The notes below the pieces were generated by a model. It ran no database searches, was not told the DNA's origin, and saw only the letters and a list, made by a program, of their open reading frames with translations. This document shows positions 7,091 through 14,093 of a stretch of 14,858 nt of DNA, one piece after another. Numbering within the stretch: position 1 is the first letter of the stretch; the number at the start of each line of letters is the position of its first letter. A program made the translations under genes and the position numbers. This DNA is from an uncultured Faecalibacterium sp. (GTDB taxonomy: Bacteria; Bacillota; Clostridia; Oscillospirales; Ruminococcaceae). The stretch covers positions 1 to 14,858 of the forward strand of contig CAKSZM010000044.1 in NCBI GenBank assembly GCA_934525735.1, given 5' to 3'.

Positions 7091-7795
7091 TTACTTGTTC
7101 ATGGCGTTGATGGCGCCGGTAAAACGGGCTGTGATCTCGGCCGGGCGGGTGATGGCACCGCCCACCACCAGCGCAAAGGCACCGGCTTCCAGTGCCTTGA
7201 CCGCCTGCTCCGGGTAGTGGATGTGGCCCTCGGCGATGACCTTTGCCGGGCACTCGGTGGCCAGCTTGTGCACAAAGTCAAAGTCGATATCGTCAATGCC
7301 GGTGGTCTCCGGGGTGTAGCCGCGCATGGTGGTGCCCACAAAGTCGGCACCGGCCTCGGCGCAGAGCATGGCATTCTCGAAGTTATCACAGTCGGCCATC
7401 AGCAGCTGATCCGGATATTTTGCCTTGATGGCGCGGATGAACTCGGCAGAGGTAGAGCCGTCCGGGCGCAGGGCACCGGTGCCCTGCACGGCAAGGATGT
7501 CTACCCCGCAGGCCACCAGCTCATCCACTTCCTTCATGGTAACGGTGATGTACATGGGCGTGCCGGGGTAATCCTTTTTGATGATACCGATGACCGGCAG
7601 TTCTACCACCTGCTTGATCTGGGTGATATCCCGCACGGTGTTGGCGCGGATGCCCACAGCACCGCTCATGGCGGCGGCCTTGGCCATCAGCGGCATCACG
7701 CCGCCTTCCTTGGTGTACAGAGGTTCGGTCTCCAGTGCCTGACAGGACACGATCAGACCGCCCTTGATCTGAGCAAACAGCTTTTCTTTTTCCAT
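7091..7795 (-). CDS. nanE: N-acetylmannosamine-6-phosphate 2-epimerase
   Basis: This 234-residue TIM-barrel enzyme converts ManNAc-6-P to GlcNAc-6-P. The family opening GLIVSCQALETEPLY is present, as are GAVGIRAN (Arg50), VIGIIKKDY (Lys73), LLMADCDNFENA (Asp135) and VIAEGHIHYPEQ (Glu189). These correspond to the Arg/Lys/Asp/Glu catalytic set described for Clostridium perfringens NanE. The C-terminal phosphate-binding VVGGAITRP is typical. One oddity is the mid-barrel stretch LAVQGTGALRPDG, where most relatives I recall have a sequence of the type ALDATxRxRPDG. The gene starts three bases after the nanQ stop, with GGAGGG inside the end of nanQ, so translation is probably coupled. nanK follows 13 bases later. 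Confidence 0.93.
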   Translation of the reverse strand: MEKEKLFAQIKGGLIVSCQALETEPLYTKEGGVMPLMAKAAAMSGAVGIRANTVRDITQIKQVVELPVIGIIKKDYPGTPMYITVTMKEVDELVACGVDILAVQGTGALRPDGSTSAEFIRAIKAKYPDQLLMADCDNFENAMLCAEAGADFVGTTMRGYTPETTGIDDIDFDFVHKLATECPAKVIAEGHIHYPEQAVKALEAGAFALVVGGAITRPAEITARFTGAINAMNK

Positions 7796-7798
7796 GTT

Positions 7799-8248
7799 TC
7801 AGCCCTCCATTCGGATTTTGACAACAGCCTTGCGCACGCCCACACAGCCGTGCTGCACAAGGCCGGGTTTGTGTAATTCGGTGGGGAAGAACAGCACGAA
7901 CCGTCCCTCGCCCAATGCGCCGGTCACGACGCTGGCACTGTCCTGAAAGCCGCAGTCTACGGCGTAATCGCCGATCTCTTTGCCGGGGTTCGTGGTAAAG
8001 CCCCAGCCCTCGCTGCCGGTGATGTCCGCCTGCAGGTCGGCGTAGAGTTTGTGGTATTCCGGGTGGTAGCCGTCGTCCGGGTGGAGTGTTGCGTCCATCA
8101 CATTGATGAACACTTCGTCGCCGTCCACCTCGGTGCGGCCGTCCGGCAGAGCGGAAAGATCGTGGGTGAGCAGGTAATCAATGGCGGTGTCCAGATTCTT
8201 GCAAAGGCCCCGGTACCGCCCCAGATGTTCCAGAGTGTCGCAGATCAT
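7799..8248 (-). CDS. nanQ: YhcH/YjgK/YiaL family protein (NanQ-type anomerase)
   Basis: This 149-residue cupin-like protein of the YhcH/YjgK/YiaL (DUF386) family opens with MICDTLEHLGRY. It has EYHKLYADLQ near residues 75-84, with a following E in ITGSE, and the C-terminal FFPTELHKPG. These histidine and acidic residues line the metal-binding barrel in known structures. The E. coli member NanQ speeds conversion of the sialic acid anomer, and others act on open-chain sugars. A role in presenting the correct sialic acid anomer to the lyase is therefore likely, given its place between nanA and nanE. The ATG is preceded by GGAGG. An imperfect hairpin lies between nanA and this gene. Confidence 0.88.
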   Translation of the reverse strand: MICDTLEHLGRYRGLCKNLDTAIDYLLTHDLSALPDGRTEVDGDEVFINVMDATLHPDDGYHPEYHKLYADLQADITGSEGWGFTTNPGKEIGDYAVDCGFQDSASVVTGALGEGRFVLFFPTELHKPGLVQHGCVGVRKAVVKIRMEG

Positions 8249-8267
8249 TTGCGTTTTCCTCCATGCG

Positions 8268-8313
8268 AAAAAGCGCCCGCCTCCCCTCTGAAAAGAGACG
8301 GAGAGGGGGCGCT
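8268..8313 (-). terminator. Imperfect hairpin with T-tract between nanA and nanQ
   Basis: On the minus strand AGCGCCC (8307-8313) pairs with GGGCGCT (8272-8278), with partly paired CCTCTCC/GGGAGG inside, and five T residues follow. Lying inside the operon, it is more likely a leaky attenuator or processing/stabilising hairpin that lowers nanQEK expression relative to nanA. Confidence 0.6.
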
Positions 8314-8332
8314 CTTCAATTGTAACGTGTTT

Positions 8333-9262
8333 TTACAGCTTTGCAATGGCTGCTTCAATCATGGCCTGTGCTTCGGCAATGATCGGCTCGTCTTCGGGGA
8401 TCAGGCCGGGCATCGGGTCGCGCACGCCGCCCAGCTCCAGACCGTACATCCGGCGCAGAATTTCCTTCTGTACGGCGTACAGGTTGCCGTGGGCTTCGCA
8501 CATCTTGTAGATGATGCGGTCGGCGTCGTACTGGATGGCACGGGCTGCTTCGATCTCGCCCTTGTTGATGTGATCGTTCATGGCCAGATACAGCTCGGGC
8601 ATGACGGCGTAGGTGCCGCCGATGCCGCCGTCGGCACCGATGACGCGGCCGGAAACAAACTGCTCATCCGGGCCGTTGAACACCACGAAGCCGCCCTCGC
8701 CGCGGGCTGCAATGCCGGCATCCTTGAACATCTGGATGTCCTGCGTGGGCATGGAGCTGTTCTTGACGGCGATCACGTTGGGGTTCTTGAGCATCTCCTT
8801 CAGCAGGCTCATGGTCAGGCCGGTACCTGCCAGCTGGGGAATGTTATAGATGACGAACTCGGTGTTGGGAGCCGCAGCGGACATATCATTCCAGTATTTG
8901 GCGATGGCGTACTCCGGCAGGTGGAAGTAGATGGGCGGGATGGATGCGATGGCGTCCACACCCACGCTCTCGGCATGACGTGCCAGCTCCACGCTGTCGG
9001 CGGTGTTGTTGCAGCCGACATGGGCAATGACGGTCAGTTTGCCTTTGGCTTCGCTCATGACGGCTTCCAGCACGGCCTTGCGCTCATCCACATGCTGGTA
9101 GATGCACTCGCCGGAGGAGCCGCCCACATACACGCCCTTGACGCCCTTGGCGATGAGGTGGCGGGTGAGAGCCTTGACGCCCTCCACCGAGATGTTGCCC
9201 TCTGCGTCGTAGCAGGCGTAGAAAGCAGGAATGACGCCCTGGTATTTGGTGATGTCTTTCAT
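8333..9262 (-). CDS. nanA: N-acetylneuraminate lyase
   Basis: This 309-residue (beta/alpha)8 class I aldolase belongs to the DapA/NanA superfamily. It cleaves N-acetylneuraminate into ManNAc and pyruvate in the cytosol. The carboxylate-binding motif GSSGE is at residues 48-52, the catalytic tyrosine is Tyr139 in VIYNIP, and the Schiff-base lysine is Lys167 in VIAVKNSS. Two further blocks point to sialic acid lyase rather than dihydrodipicolinate synthase: KLTVIAHVGC and GADGGIGGTYAVM, both close to E. coli NanA. The ATG follows AAGGAG. It begins 27 bases after the second permease and is followed by nanQ, nanE and nanK, which settles the assignment. Length is normal and no key residue is missing. 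Confidence 0.93.
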   Translation of the reverse strand: MKDITKYQGVIPAFYACYDAEGNISVEGVKALTRHLIAKGVKGVYVGGSSGECIYQHVDERKAVLEAVMSEAKGKLTVIAHVGCNNTADSVELARHAESVGVDAIASIPPIYFHLPEYAIAKYWNDMSAAAPNTEFVIYNIPQLAGTGLTMSLLKEMLKNPNVIAVKNSSMPTQDIQMFKDAGIAARGEGGFVVFNGPDEQFVSGRVIGADGGIGGTYAVMPELYLAMNDHINKGEIEAARAIQYDADRIIYKMCEAHGNLYAVQKEILRRMYGLELGGVRDPMPGLIPEDEPIIAEAQAMIEAAIAKL

Positions 9263-9289
9263 GATTTCTTCTCCTTCTGTAAAATGTTG

Positions 9290-10261
9290 TTATCCTTTCA
9301 CAGCACCCATTGCGATGCCCTTGGTGAAGTACTTCTGGAAGATGAGGAAGATGATGATGATGGGCACGGCGGCCAGTGCGGCGCCGGCCATGATCAGACC
9401 GAAGTCGGTGCTGTTCTCGGCCTGCAGCTTTGCAATGCCCAGCGAGATGGTCAGGTTGCTGGTGCTGGACAGCATGATCAACTGCATGAAGTAGTCGTTC
9501 CAGCTGTTGATGAAGGTGAAGATGGCCAGTGCGCCGATGCCGGGCTTGACCATGGGCAGCACGATCTTGACAAAGGTGCGTGCCTCGCTGGCACCGTCGA
9601 TGCGGGCAGCTTCCAGCATTTCGGTGGGGATGCCCTCACTGAACTGCTTCATCAGGAACACGCCGAAGGGCCAGCCCACGATGGGGAAGATGACCGCCCA
9701 GATGGTGTTATACAGGTTCAGGCTGCTCATCTCACGCAGCAGGGGGATCAGGATGACCTGCTTGGGCAGAGCCATAGCACACACGATGAGGGTGAACAGC
9801 AGCTTGCGGCCCACAAAGCGCTTTTTGGCCAGCGCGTAGCCTGCCATGGCGGCGGTGGCGCAGGTGAGGATCATGGACATGACAGCCATGAATACGGTGT
9901 TCACCATCCAGCGGATGGCGGCGGGGACGGTGGGGCCGACCGAGAAGTAGATGGGTTCGCCGTCGGCGCTGAACTTGCTGCCGAAGGGTACGGCCAGCTG
10001 CCACAGCGGAGCACTCTTGCCGGCGAACAGCTTCTGGTAGTTGGTCAGCACCCATTCATGGGGCCACCACTCGGGAGTCGTGGCGTTGATGGCGGCGCCG
10101 GTCTTGAAGGAACCGGTGATGATCCAGTACAGCGGGAAGGCGAACAGCACGGCCATGATGCTGATGAGGATGATGGTCAGGATCGCGTAGGCGCTCATCT
10201 TTTTAAGTTTGCTGGGATGGCGCTTCAACGGTTTTTGCTTTTTTGCAGCAGTTGCACTCAT
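9290..10261 (-). CDS. Carbohydrate ABC permease, MalG type
   Basis: This 323-residue inner-membrane protein has six predicted helices. The cytosolic EAA loop is EAARIDGASEARTFVKIVLPMVKPG (split here only by description: residues roughly 215-240), which docks onto the ABC ATPase. The C-terminus KYFTKGIAMGAVKG is characteristic of MalG-type carbohydrate permeases. With its upstream partner it should form the channel of the sialic acid importer. The ATG is preceded by AAGGAGG, which overlaps the stop region of the first permease (14 bases apart), so translation is tightly coupled. No ATPase gene is present in the window. The substrate is inferred from the operon. Confidence 0.9.
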   Translation of the reverse strand: MSATAAKKQKPLKRHPSKLKKMSAYAILTIILISIMAVLFAFPLYWIITGSFKTGAAINATTPEWWPHEWVLTNYQKLFAGKSAPLWQLAVPFGSKFSADGEPIYFSVGPTVPAAIRWMVNTVFMAVMSMILTCATAAMAGYALAKKRFVGRKLLFTLIVCAMALPKQVILIPLLREMSSLNLYNTIWAVIFPIVGWPFGVFLMKQFSEGIPTEMLEAARIDGASEARTFVKIVLPMVKPGIGALAIFTFINSWNDYFMQLIMLSSTSNLTISLGIAKLQAENSTDFGLIMAGAALAAVPIIIIFLIFQKYFTKGIAMGAVKG

Positions 10262-10275
10262 TGTTCCGCACCTCC

Positions 10276-11202
10276 TTAATTATCCTGGTTGCCCAGCTTG
10301 AACTGGACAGCCGACAGAATGGCGATGATAACCGCCAGAACGACGCCCATGGCGTTGCCGTAGCCGTAGCGGTACAGCTTGAACGCGGTGTAGTAGATGT
10401 AGTACATGATGGTATCGGTGCTGTGGTTGGGGCCGCCGGAAGTCAGCAGCTGGATCAGTGCAAAGCACTGGAAGGAGTTGATGGTGGTAATGACCAGAAT
10501 GTACAGGGTGGTGGGCATGATGGCAGGCCACTTGATCTTCCAGAAGCACTGGAAGTCGTTGGCGCCGTCCACTTCGGCGGCTTCCACGATGGACTGATCC
10601 ACGTTGCCCAGTGCGGAAACGTACAGCACGATGGGCTGGCCCACCGAGGTGGTGAGCAGGATCAGGATGATGCAGCCAAGAGCAAACCGCTCATCGCCCA
10701 GCCAGTTGATGTTCTTGTCGATGATGCCCAGCGTCTTGCCCAGATAGTTGAAGATGCCGTAGTAATTGTTGTACATCCACTTCCACACCACGGTGACGGC
10801 CACAGAGCCGGTGACCACGGGCAGGTAGAACACGCAGCGGAAGAGGCTGGTGGTCCACTCGGGCAGATCCACGATGGCGGAAGATACCCACAGCGAGAAG
10901 ATGCAGGTGATGGGCACCGACACGATCACGATGATGAAGGTGTTCTTCAGTGCGCCGAGGAAGATGGGGTCGGTGAACAGTTCTTTGTAGTTTGCCAGAC
11001 CCACGAAAATGTCGGCACGGTTCATGGTGGAGTCAAAGAAGCTAGTGACCACACACAGGACCATGGGATAAATGACAAAGCCCAGGAAGAAGATCAGGCT
11101 GGGCAGCAGGAAGCAGTAGGACGCAAATGTTTCGCGCCGGACCAGCGCACTGCTGCGCTTTGGTTCCTTGATCGCCGTCTTTGCAGCCAAGAAAATCACC
11201 AA
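10276..11202 (-). CDS. Carbohydrate ABC permease, MalF/UgpA type
   Basis: This protein of about 308 residues is a MalF/UgpA-type permease. A first helix, FASYCFLLPSLIFFLGFVIY, follows a short basic cytosolic tail, and further helices include a region with GVVLAVIIAIL at the end. The EAA loop reads EAAEVDGANDFQCFWKIK. It should pair with the MalG-type permease downstream and with the lipoprotein upstream. The exact start is uncertain: the frame opens at TTG 11202, GTG follows at once, and another TTG lies at codon five. The only ribosome site, AAAGGA, is very close to the first two and 12 bases from the third. A terminator-like hairpin separates it from the binding-protein gene. Confidence 0.88.
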   Translation of the reverse strand: MVIFLAAKTAIKEPKRSSALVRRETFASYCFLLPSLIFFLGFVIYPMVLCVVTSFFDSTMNRADIFVGLANYKELFTDPIFLGALKNTFIIVIVSVPITCIFSLWVSSAIVDLPEWTTSLFRCVFYLPVVTGSVAVTVVWKWMYNNYYGIFNYLGKTLGIIDKNINWLGDERFALGCIILILLTTSVGQPIVLYVSALGNVDQSIVEAAEVDGANDFQCFWKIKWPAIMPTTLYILVITTINSFQCFALIQLLTSGGPNHSTDTIMYYIYYTAFKLYRYGYGNAMGVVLAVIIAILSAVQFKLGNQDN

Positions 11203-11230
11203 TCCTTTCGATTGCAGCGGTTTTTCACAA

Positions 11231-11269
11231 ATAAAGCCCCTCCCTCGCCGGGATCTTCGAGGAAGGGGC
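11231..11269 (-). terminator. Hairpin after the binding-protein gene (partial terminator)
   Basis: On the minus strand GCCCCTTCCTCG pairs with CGAGGGAGGGGC with one mismatch, around the loop AAGATCCCGG, then TTTATTT. It sits 40 bases after the binding-protein stop and 29 before the permease. Such hairpins commonly make binding protein more abundant than permease by partial termination or by protecting the 3' end. Confidence 0.75.
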
Positions 11270-11309
11270 GCGTTCAGTTCAAAGGATTTCAGTTGAAAGT
11301 GTCCGGCAC

Positions 11310-12668
11310 TTATGCCTCAGCGGCAGCGGCTGCGTTTGCATTGGTCACGAAGGTGTTGACAGAGGTGGTCACATCCTCACCGGTGCCAACGCGCTGCAGC
11401 ATGTTCCACCACTCGGTGCGGGCGGTAGCCCAGCCCGGGGTGATCTGGTAGTAGTCGCCCAGATAGTTCATGAACTTGCTGTATTCGCTCATGATCTCGT
11501 TGCCGGCGTAGATATCGCCCACGCTGGAACGAACCGGGAAGTAGGTGGAAGCCAGAACGCTTGCGCCCACCTGATCGGGGTCTGCAGCGATGAAGTCGAT
11601 AAAGGTCTTGGCGGCTTCGATCTTGGCAGAATCGCCGTTATCGAAGATGCCGAAGCCCCAGATGCCGCCGCACAGCTTCGGGTCGCCGCTCTCGGTGGGG
11701 AATGCCATGGGCATGATCTCGTCGCCGTCGTTGGTCAGGCCGGCGTCGTTGTTGTCGGTGTTCAGCTGCTGAGCAATGTTCCAGCAGAAAGCCATCTGCA
11801 GGGTGCCGTTGCGGAACAGGGTGATCTCGTCGCCGCCCACGATGGAAGCGTCGAAGTTGATGCCGTCGGTATCGTACAGGGTCTGGATGGCCTTGATGTT
11901 CTCGGCAGAATCGGCAGTGTACTTGGTGTGGGCTGCATCGGTAAAGGTGCCGCCGTACATGTTGTTGATGATGGCGCGGGTGCCCTGGTCGCCGCCCTGA
12001 CCGCCGCAGTACACAGCAGCGACGTTCTCGTAGCCGCCCTTGTACAGAGCATCCACGGTAGCGAGGAAGTCCTCGGTGCTCCAGGTGTGCTTGTCGGTAT
12101 CGATGTACTTATCGGCGCCCACTTCCTTGACCTTGGTCATGTTGACGGCCATGCAGTGTGCGGTCATGCACAGGGGATACTCGTAATAGTCGCCGGCGTC
12201 GTTCTTGCAGGCGGACTCGACGGACTCGTAGATGTCCTTCTTGGCATCGTCGGTCCACAGGTCGTTCAGCGGAGCCATAACGCCCTTTGCGCCCCAGTTG
12301 GCCACCAGACGCTCAGGACCTTCCATGATCAGGTCGGGTGCGCTGCCGCCCTCGATGGCGGTGTTCACCTGGTCGTCGCCGTTGGTGTAGTCCAGGTATT
12401 CCACGGTGACCTTGATGTCAGGGTACTTTGCGTTGAAGCTGGAGATCAGCTCCTGCACGGTCTCATCCTTGCCCCAGCCGCCGATGGGGTATGTCCACAG
12501 CTTGATGTTGGTGGTGCCGCCGGCTGCAGCGGAAGCAGCAGCGGAACTTGCGGTAGAAGCAGCGGTAGAGGTGGAAGCGGAAGAACCGCCGCAGGCGGCC
12601 AGAGCGCCGGCTGCACCCAGAACGCCAGCGGCCTTCAGGAACGAACGGCGGGAAATGCAGTTTTTCAT
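11310..12668 (-). CDS. Sugar ABC substrate-binding lipoprotein, presumed sialic acid
   Basis: This 452-residue extracellular solute-binding protein (family 1 type) is anchored in the membrane. The signal peptide starts MKNCISRRSFLKAAG, with a twin-arginine motif SRRSFLK and the lipobox LAAC at Cys26. A Ser/Ala-rich linker (about 27-55) precedes the binding domain, which begins TNIKLWTYPIGGWGKDE. Typical features include the EYLDYTNGDDQVNTAIEGG and PDLIMEGPERLVANWG region early, and ADPDQVGASVLASTYFPVRSS late (spaced blocks of the family). As first gene of the nan operon it should capture sialic acid. The start is ATG 12668: AAGGAG lies nine bases upstream, whereas ATG 12692 has no ribosome site. 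The two permeases follow; a cognate ATPase does not. Confidence 0.9.
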   Translation of the reverse strand: MKNCISRRSFLKAAGVLGAAGALAACGGSSASTSTAASTASSAAASAAAGGTTNIKLWTYPIGGWGKDETVQELISSFNAKYPDIKVTVEYLDYTNGDDQVNTAIEGGSAPDLIMEGPERLVANWGAKGVMAPLNDLWTDDAKKDIYESVESACKNDAGDYYEYPLCMTAHCMAVNMTKVKEVGADKYIDTDKHTWSTEDFLATVDALYKGGYENVAAVYCGGQGGDQGTRAIINNMYGGTFTDAAHTKYTADSAENIKAIQTLYDTDGINFDASIVGGDEITLFRNGTLQMAFCWNIAQQLNTDNNDAGLTNDGDEIMPMAFPTESGDPKLCGGIWGFGIFDNGDSAKIEAAKTFIDFIAADPDQVGASVLASTYFPVRSSVGDIYAGNEIMSEYSKFMNYLGDYYQITPGWATARTEWWNMLQRVGTGEDVTTSVNTFVTNANAAAAAEA

Positions 12669-12705
12669 AATGGTTTTCTCCTTCGCATTCAATGCTTCAC
12701 ATGTG

Positions 12706-12729
12706 GCGGCCCGTCATCCCGGCGGCCGC
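12706..12729 (-). promoter_or_regulatory. GC-rich stem-loop in the nan operon leader
   Basis: GCGGCC and GGCCGC (12706-12711 with 12724-12729) can pair in the mRNA leader, which runs from about 12,736 to 12,669. It stops well short of the ribosome site and has no T-tract. It may stabilise the 5' end of the transcript; this is inferred. Confidence 0.45.
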
Positions 12730-12742
12730 TCTTGATGGCTCC

Positions 12743-12771
12743 ATTATAGAAAAATATTTTCATTTTGTCCA
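12743..12771 (-). promoter_or_regulatory. Main promoter of the nan operon
   Basis: On the minus strand, TGGACA (12766-12771) and a perfect TATAAT (12743-12748) are separated by exactly 17 bases. This near-consensus promoter must be held off by a repressor if the operon is inducible. The candidate operator at 12747-12763 fills the spacer. Confidence 0.88.
12747..12763 (-). promoter_or_regulatory. Candidate RpiR operator inside the nan promoter
   Basis: Minus-strand reading ATGAAA-ATATT-TTTCTA matches the inverted motif ATGAAA-N5-TTTCAT with only the last two bases swapped. It occupies the spacer between -35 and -10, where bound protein would block polymerase. The same motif recurs, perfectly, at 12941-12957. 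Confidence 0.6.
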
Positions 12772-12809
12772 TTCACGGGTTTCATAAATTTTCAGAATGG
12801 AGCTGTACA

Positions 12810-12819
12810 TTGTGCACAA
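12810..12819. promoter_or_regulatory. Palindrome TTGTGCACAA in the divergent intergenic region
   Basis: A perfect 10-base palindrome about 40 bases upstream of the nan -35 box. A related TGTGC-TCT-GCACA inverted repeat lies at 12986-12998. Both could bind a second regulator, but short palindromes are expected by chance in this length. Confidence 0.3.
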
Positions 12820-12940
12820 AAGTGTGGGATGCAGGATAAAATGCAAAGAAATAAACACTTTATTTGCCTGAAATTATTACAAAATGGTACAAACCTACCA
12901 AAACTGTAGTGAAAAAGATTTCCGTAAAGAAAACGTAAAA

Positions 12941-12957
12941 ATGAAATGGATTTTCAT
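12941..12957 (+). promoter_or_regulatory. Candidate RpiR operator, perfect inverted repeat
   Basis: ATGAAA-TGGAT-TTTCAT has perfect 6-base arms and a 5-base spacer. It lies between the two divergent promoters, about 75 bases upstream of the regulator's -35 box. It repeats the pattern found in the nan promoter spacer, which supports a shared binding protein. Confidence 0.6.
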
Positions 12958-13008
12958 AAATAGACGGCTTTTTCCGGCAAAACTGTGTGCTCTGCACAGA
13001 ATCAGGGC

Positions 13009-13022
13009 TGAAAATGTGTTCA
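13009..13022 (+). promoter_or_regulatory. Inverted repeat, weak CcpA-type cre candidate
   Basis: TGAAAATGTGTTCA has TGAA/TTCA arms and fits the catabolite-responsive element TGWNANCGNTNWCA at eight of ten fixed positions, missing the central C and the following T. It ends ten bases before the regulator's -35 box. Catabolite control is a possibility only. Confidence 0.3.
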
Positions 13023-13031
13023 AACCGTCTC

Positions 13032-13060
13032 TTGAACAGCGGAAACGATTCTTTTATACT
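13032..13060 (+). promoter_or_regulatory. Promoter of the RpiR-type regulator
   Basis: TTGAAC (13032-13037), a 17-base spacer and TATACT (13055-13060) form a good sigma-A promoter. Transcription should begin near 13,067, which agrees with the chosen start at 13,125 and leaves a leader of about 58 bases. The divergent gap 12,669-13,124 holds only the regulatory elements listed; I see no gene in it. Confidence 0.7.
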
Positions 13061-13124
13061 TTTTATAAGGTGAATGAAACAGGCGACGGCTGTTTTTTCG
13101 GGCCGCCGGATGGGAGAAAAGGAA

Positions 13125-13970
13125 ATGGCAACAAATTTTTGGGAGCTGCTGCAGCAGCATCAGAGCGAACTGACAAAATCGGGCCGGACGGTGGCAGAGT
13201 ATCTTCTGAAGCATCCGGCAGAAGCACAGTACCTGTCCATCTCGTCGCTGGCGCGGGAGTGCCGCGTGGCCGAGGCCACTGTGTTCCGGTTCTGCCGGGC
13301 ACTGGGGTTTGAGGGCTACCACGAAATGCGCATTGCGCTGGCGCAGGCCAACGCCACCGGCGCTCTGGTCAACCAGCGTGCGCCGGACCCGGATGCCGAC
13401 ACGGCTACCCTCTGCGAACACGCGGCGGCGCTGTTCATGACGGCCATCAACGGCACGCAGAATACCCTCTCGCCGGAGGCAGTGGACGAGGCAGTGGCGC
13501 TGCTGCACAAGGCCCGGCAGGTGTACTGCCTGGGGCAGGGCGGCAGTATGCTGATCGCAAACGATATCTGCGCCCGCTTTGCCAGCATCTCCACCAAGTT
13601 CCGCACGGCGGGCGACAGCCACCTGCAGCTGGTCACGGCCAGCCTGATGACGCCGGAGGATGTGGTGCTGTTCGTGTCCTACTCCGGCGCGACGCGGGAT
13701 ATGCTGGAAACGCTGAAGGTGGCCAAAGCTGCCGGTGCAAAGGTGATCCTGCTGACCCATTACGAAGATTCGCCGGGCGCAAAGTTGGCGGATATCGTGC
13801 TGCTGTGCGGTGCGCAGGAAAGCCCGCTGGACGCAGGCAACATCCCCATCAAAGTGGCGGTGCTGTATGTGGCGGAGGTGCTGGTGCTGCGTTACATGCT
13901 GGATGACCCGGACGACGCCAACAAGGCGCAGGACCGCACCAGCGAAGCGCTGGCGGTCAAAATGCTTTGA
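13125..13970 (+). CDS. RpiR-family regulator of the sialic acid operon (NanR-like)
   Basis: This 281-residue regulator has an N-terminal HTH_6 domain (about 1-77), with the family pattern LTKSGRTVAEYLLKHP, then ISSLARECRVAEATVFRFCR as the helix-turn-helix. A C-terminal SIS domain (about 115-255) follows, including YCLGQGGSM and the sugar-phosphate loop FVSYSGATRDML. SIS domains bind phosphosugars; the RpiR-type NanR of Vibrio vulnificus responds to ManNAc-6-P, which is also made in this pathway, so that is the likely effector. The gene is divergent from the nan operon. ATG 13125 is preferred over ATG 13074 because GGGAG lies eight bases upstream and the protein then begins like other family members. 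A repressor role is inferred from the operator in the nan promoter. Confidence 0.9.
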   Translation: MATNFWELLQQHQSELTKSGRTVAEYLLKHPAEAQYLSISSLARECRVAEATVFRFCRALGFEGYHEMRIALAQANATGALVNQRAPDPDADTATLCEHAAALFMTAINGTQNTLSPEAVDEAVALLHKARQVYCLGQGGSMLIANDICARFASISTKFRTAGDSHLQLVTASLMTPEDVVLFVSYSGATRDMLETLKVAKAAGAKVILLTHYEDSPGAKLADIVLLCGAQESPLDAGNIPIKVAVLYVAEVLVLRYMLDDPDDANKAQDRTSEALAVKML

Positions 13971-14010
13971 TCCTGCAGCGAACATAAAAACAAAAAAAGA
14001 CATAAAAAAC

Positions 14011-14093
14011 AGAGCGCCTGCCGTTATGATATGTACCCCCAATTCTGGACATCCAGAATTGGGGGTACATATCATTTTGCAAGGCTCCGCTCT
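14011..14093. repeat. Large nested palindromic element
   Basis: Bases 14026-14048 are a perfect 23-base inverted repeat of 14053-14075, with the four-base loop ACAT. The arms hold GTACCCCCAATTCTGG and its complement. Outside this core, AGAGCG (14011-14016) pairs with CGCTCT (14088-14093), and CCTGC can pair with GCAAGG with a bulge. The whole 83 bases could fold as one long hairpin with one internal loop. No T-tract follows on either strand, so it is not an ordinary terminator, although it lies 40 bases after the regulator gene. It may be a REP- or MITE-like mobile palindrome. The interval 13,971-14,237 otherwise holds no clear gene. Confidence 0.85.

Noticed and set aside
8051..10279. A 742-codon open frame on the plus strand
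   Set aside because: It lies antisense to nanQ, nanA and a permease, and its His/Asp/Gly/Val-rich composition is that of an antisense frame.
10243..11451. A 402-codon open frame on the plus strand
   Set aside because: It is antisense to the first permease and the end of the binding protein, with shadow-frame composition.
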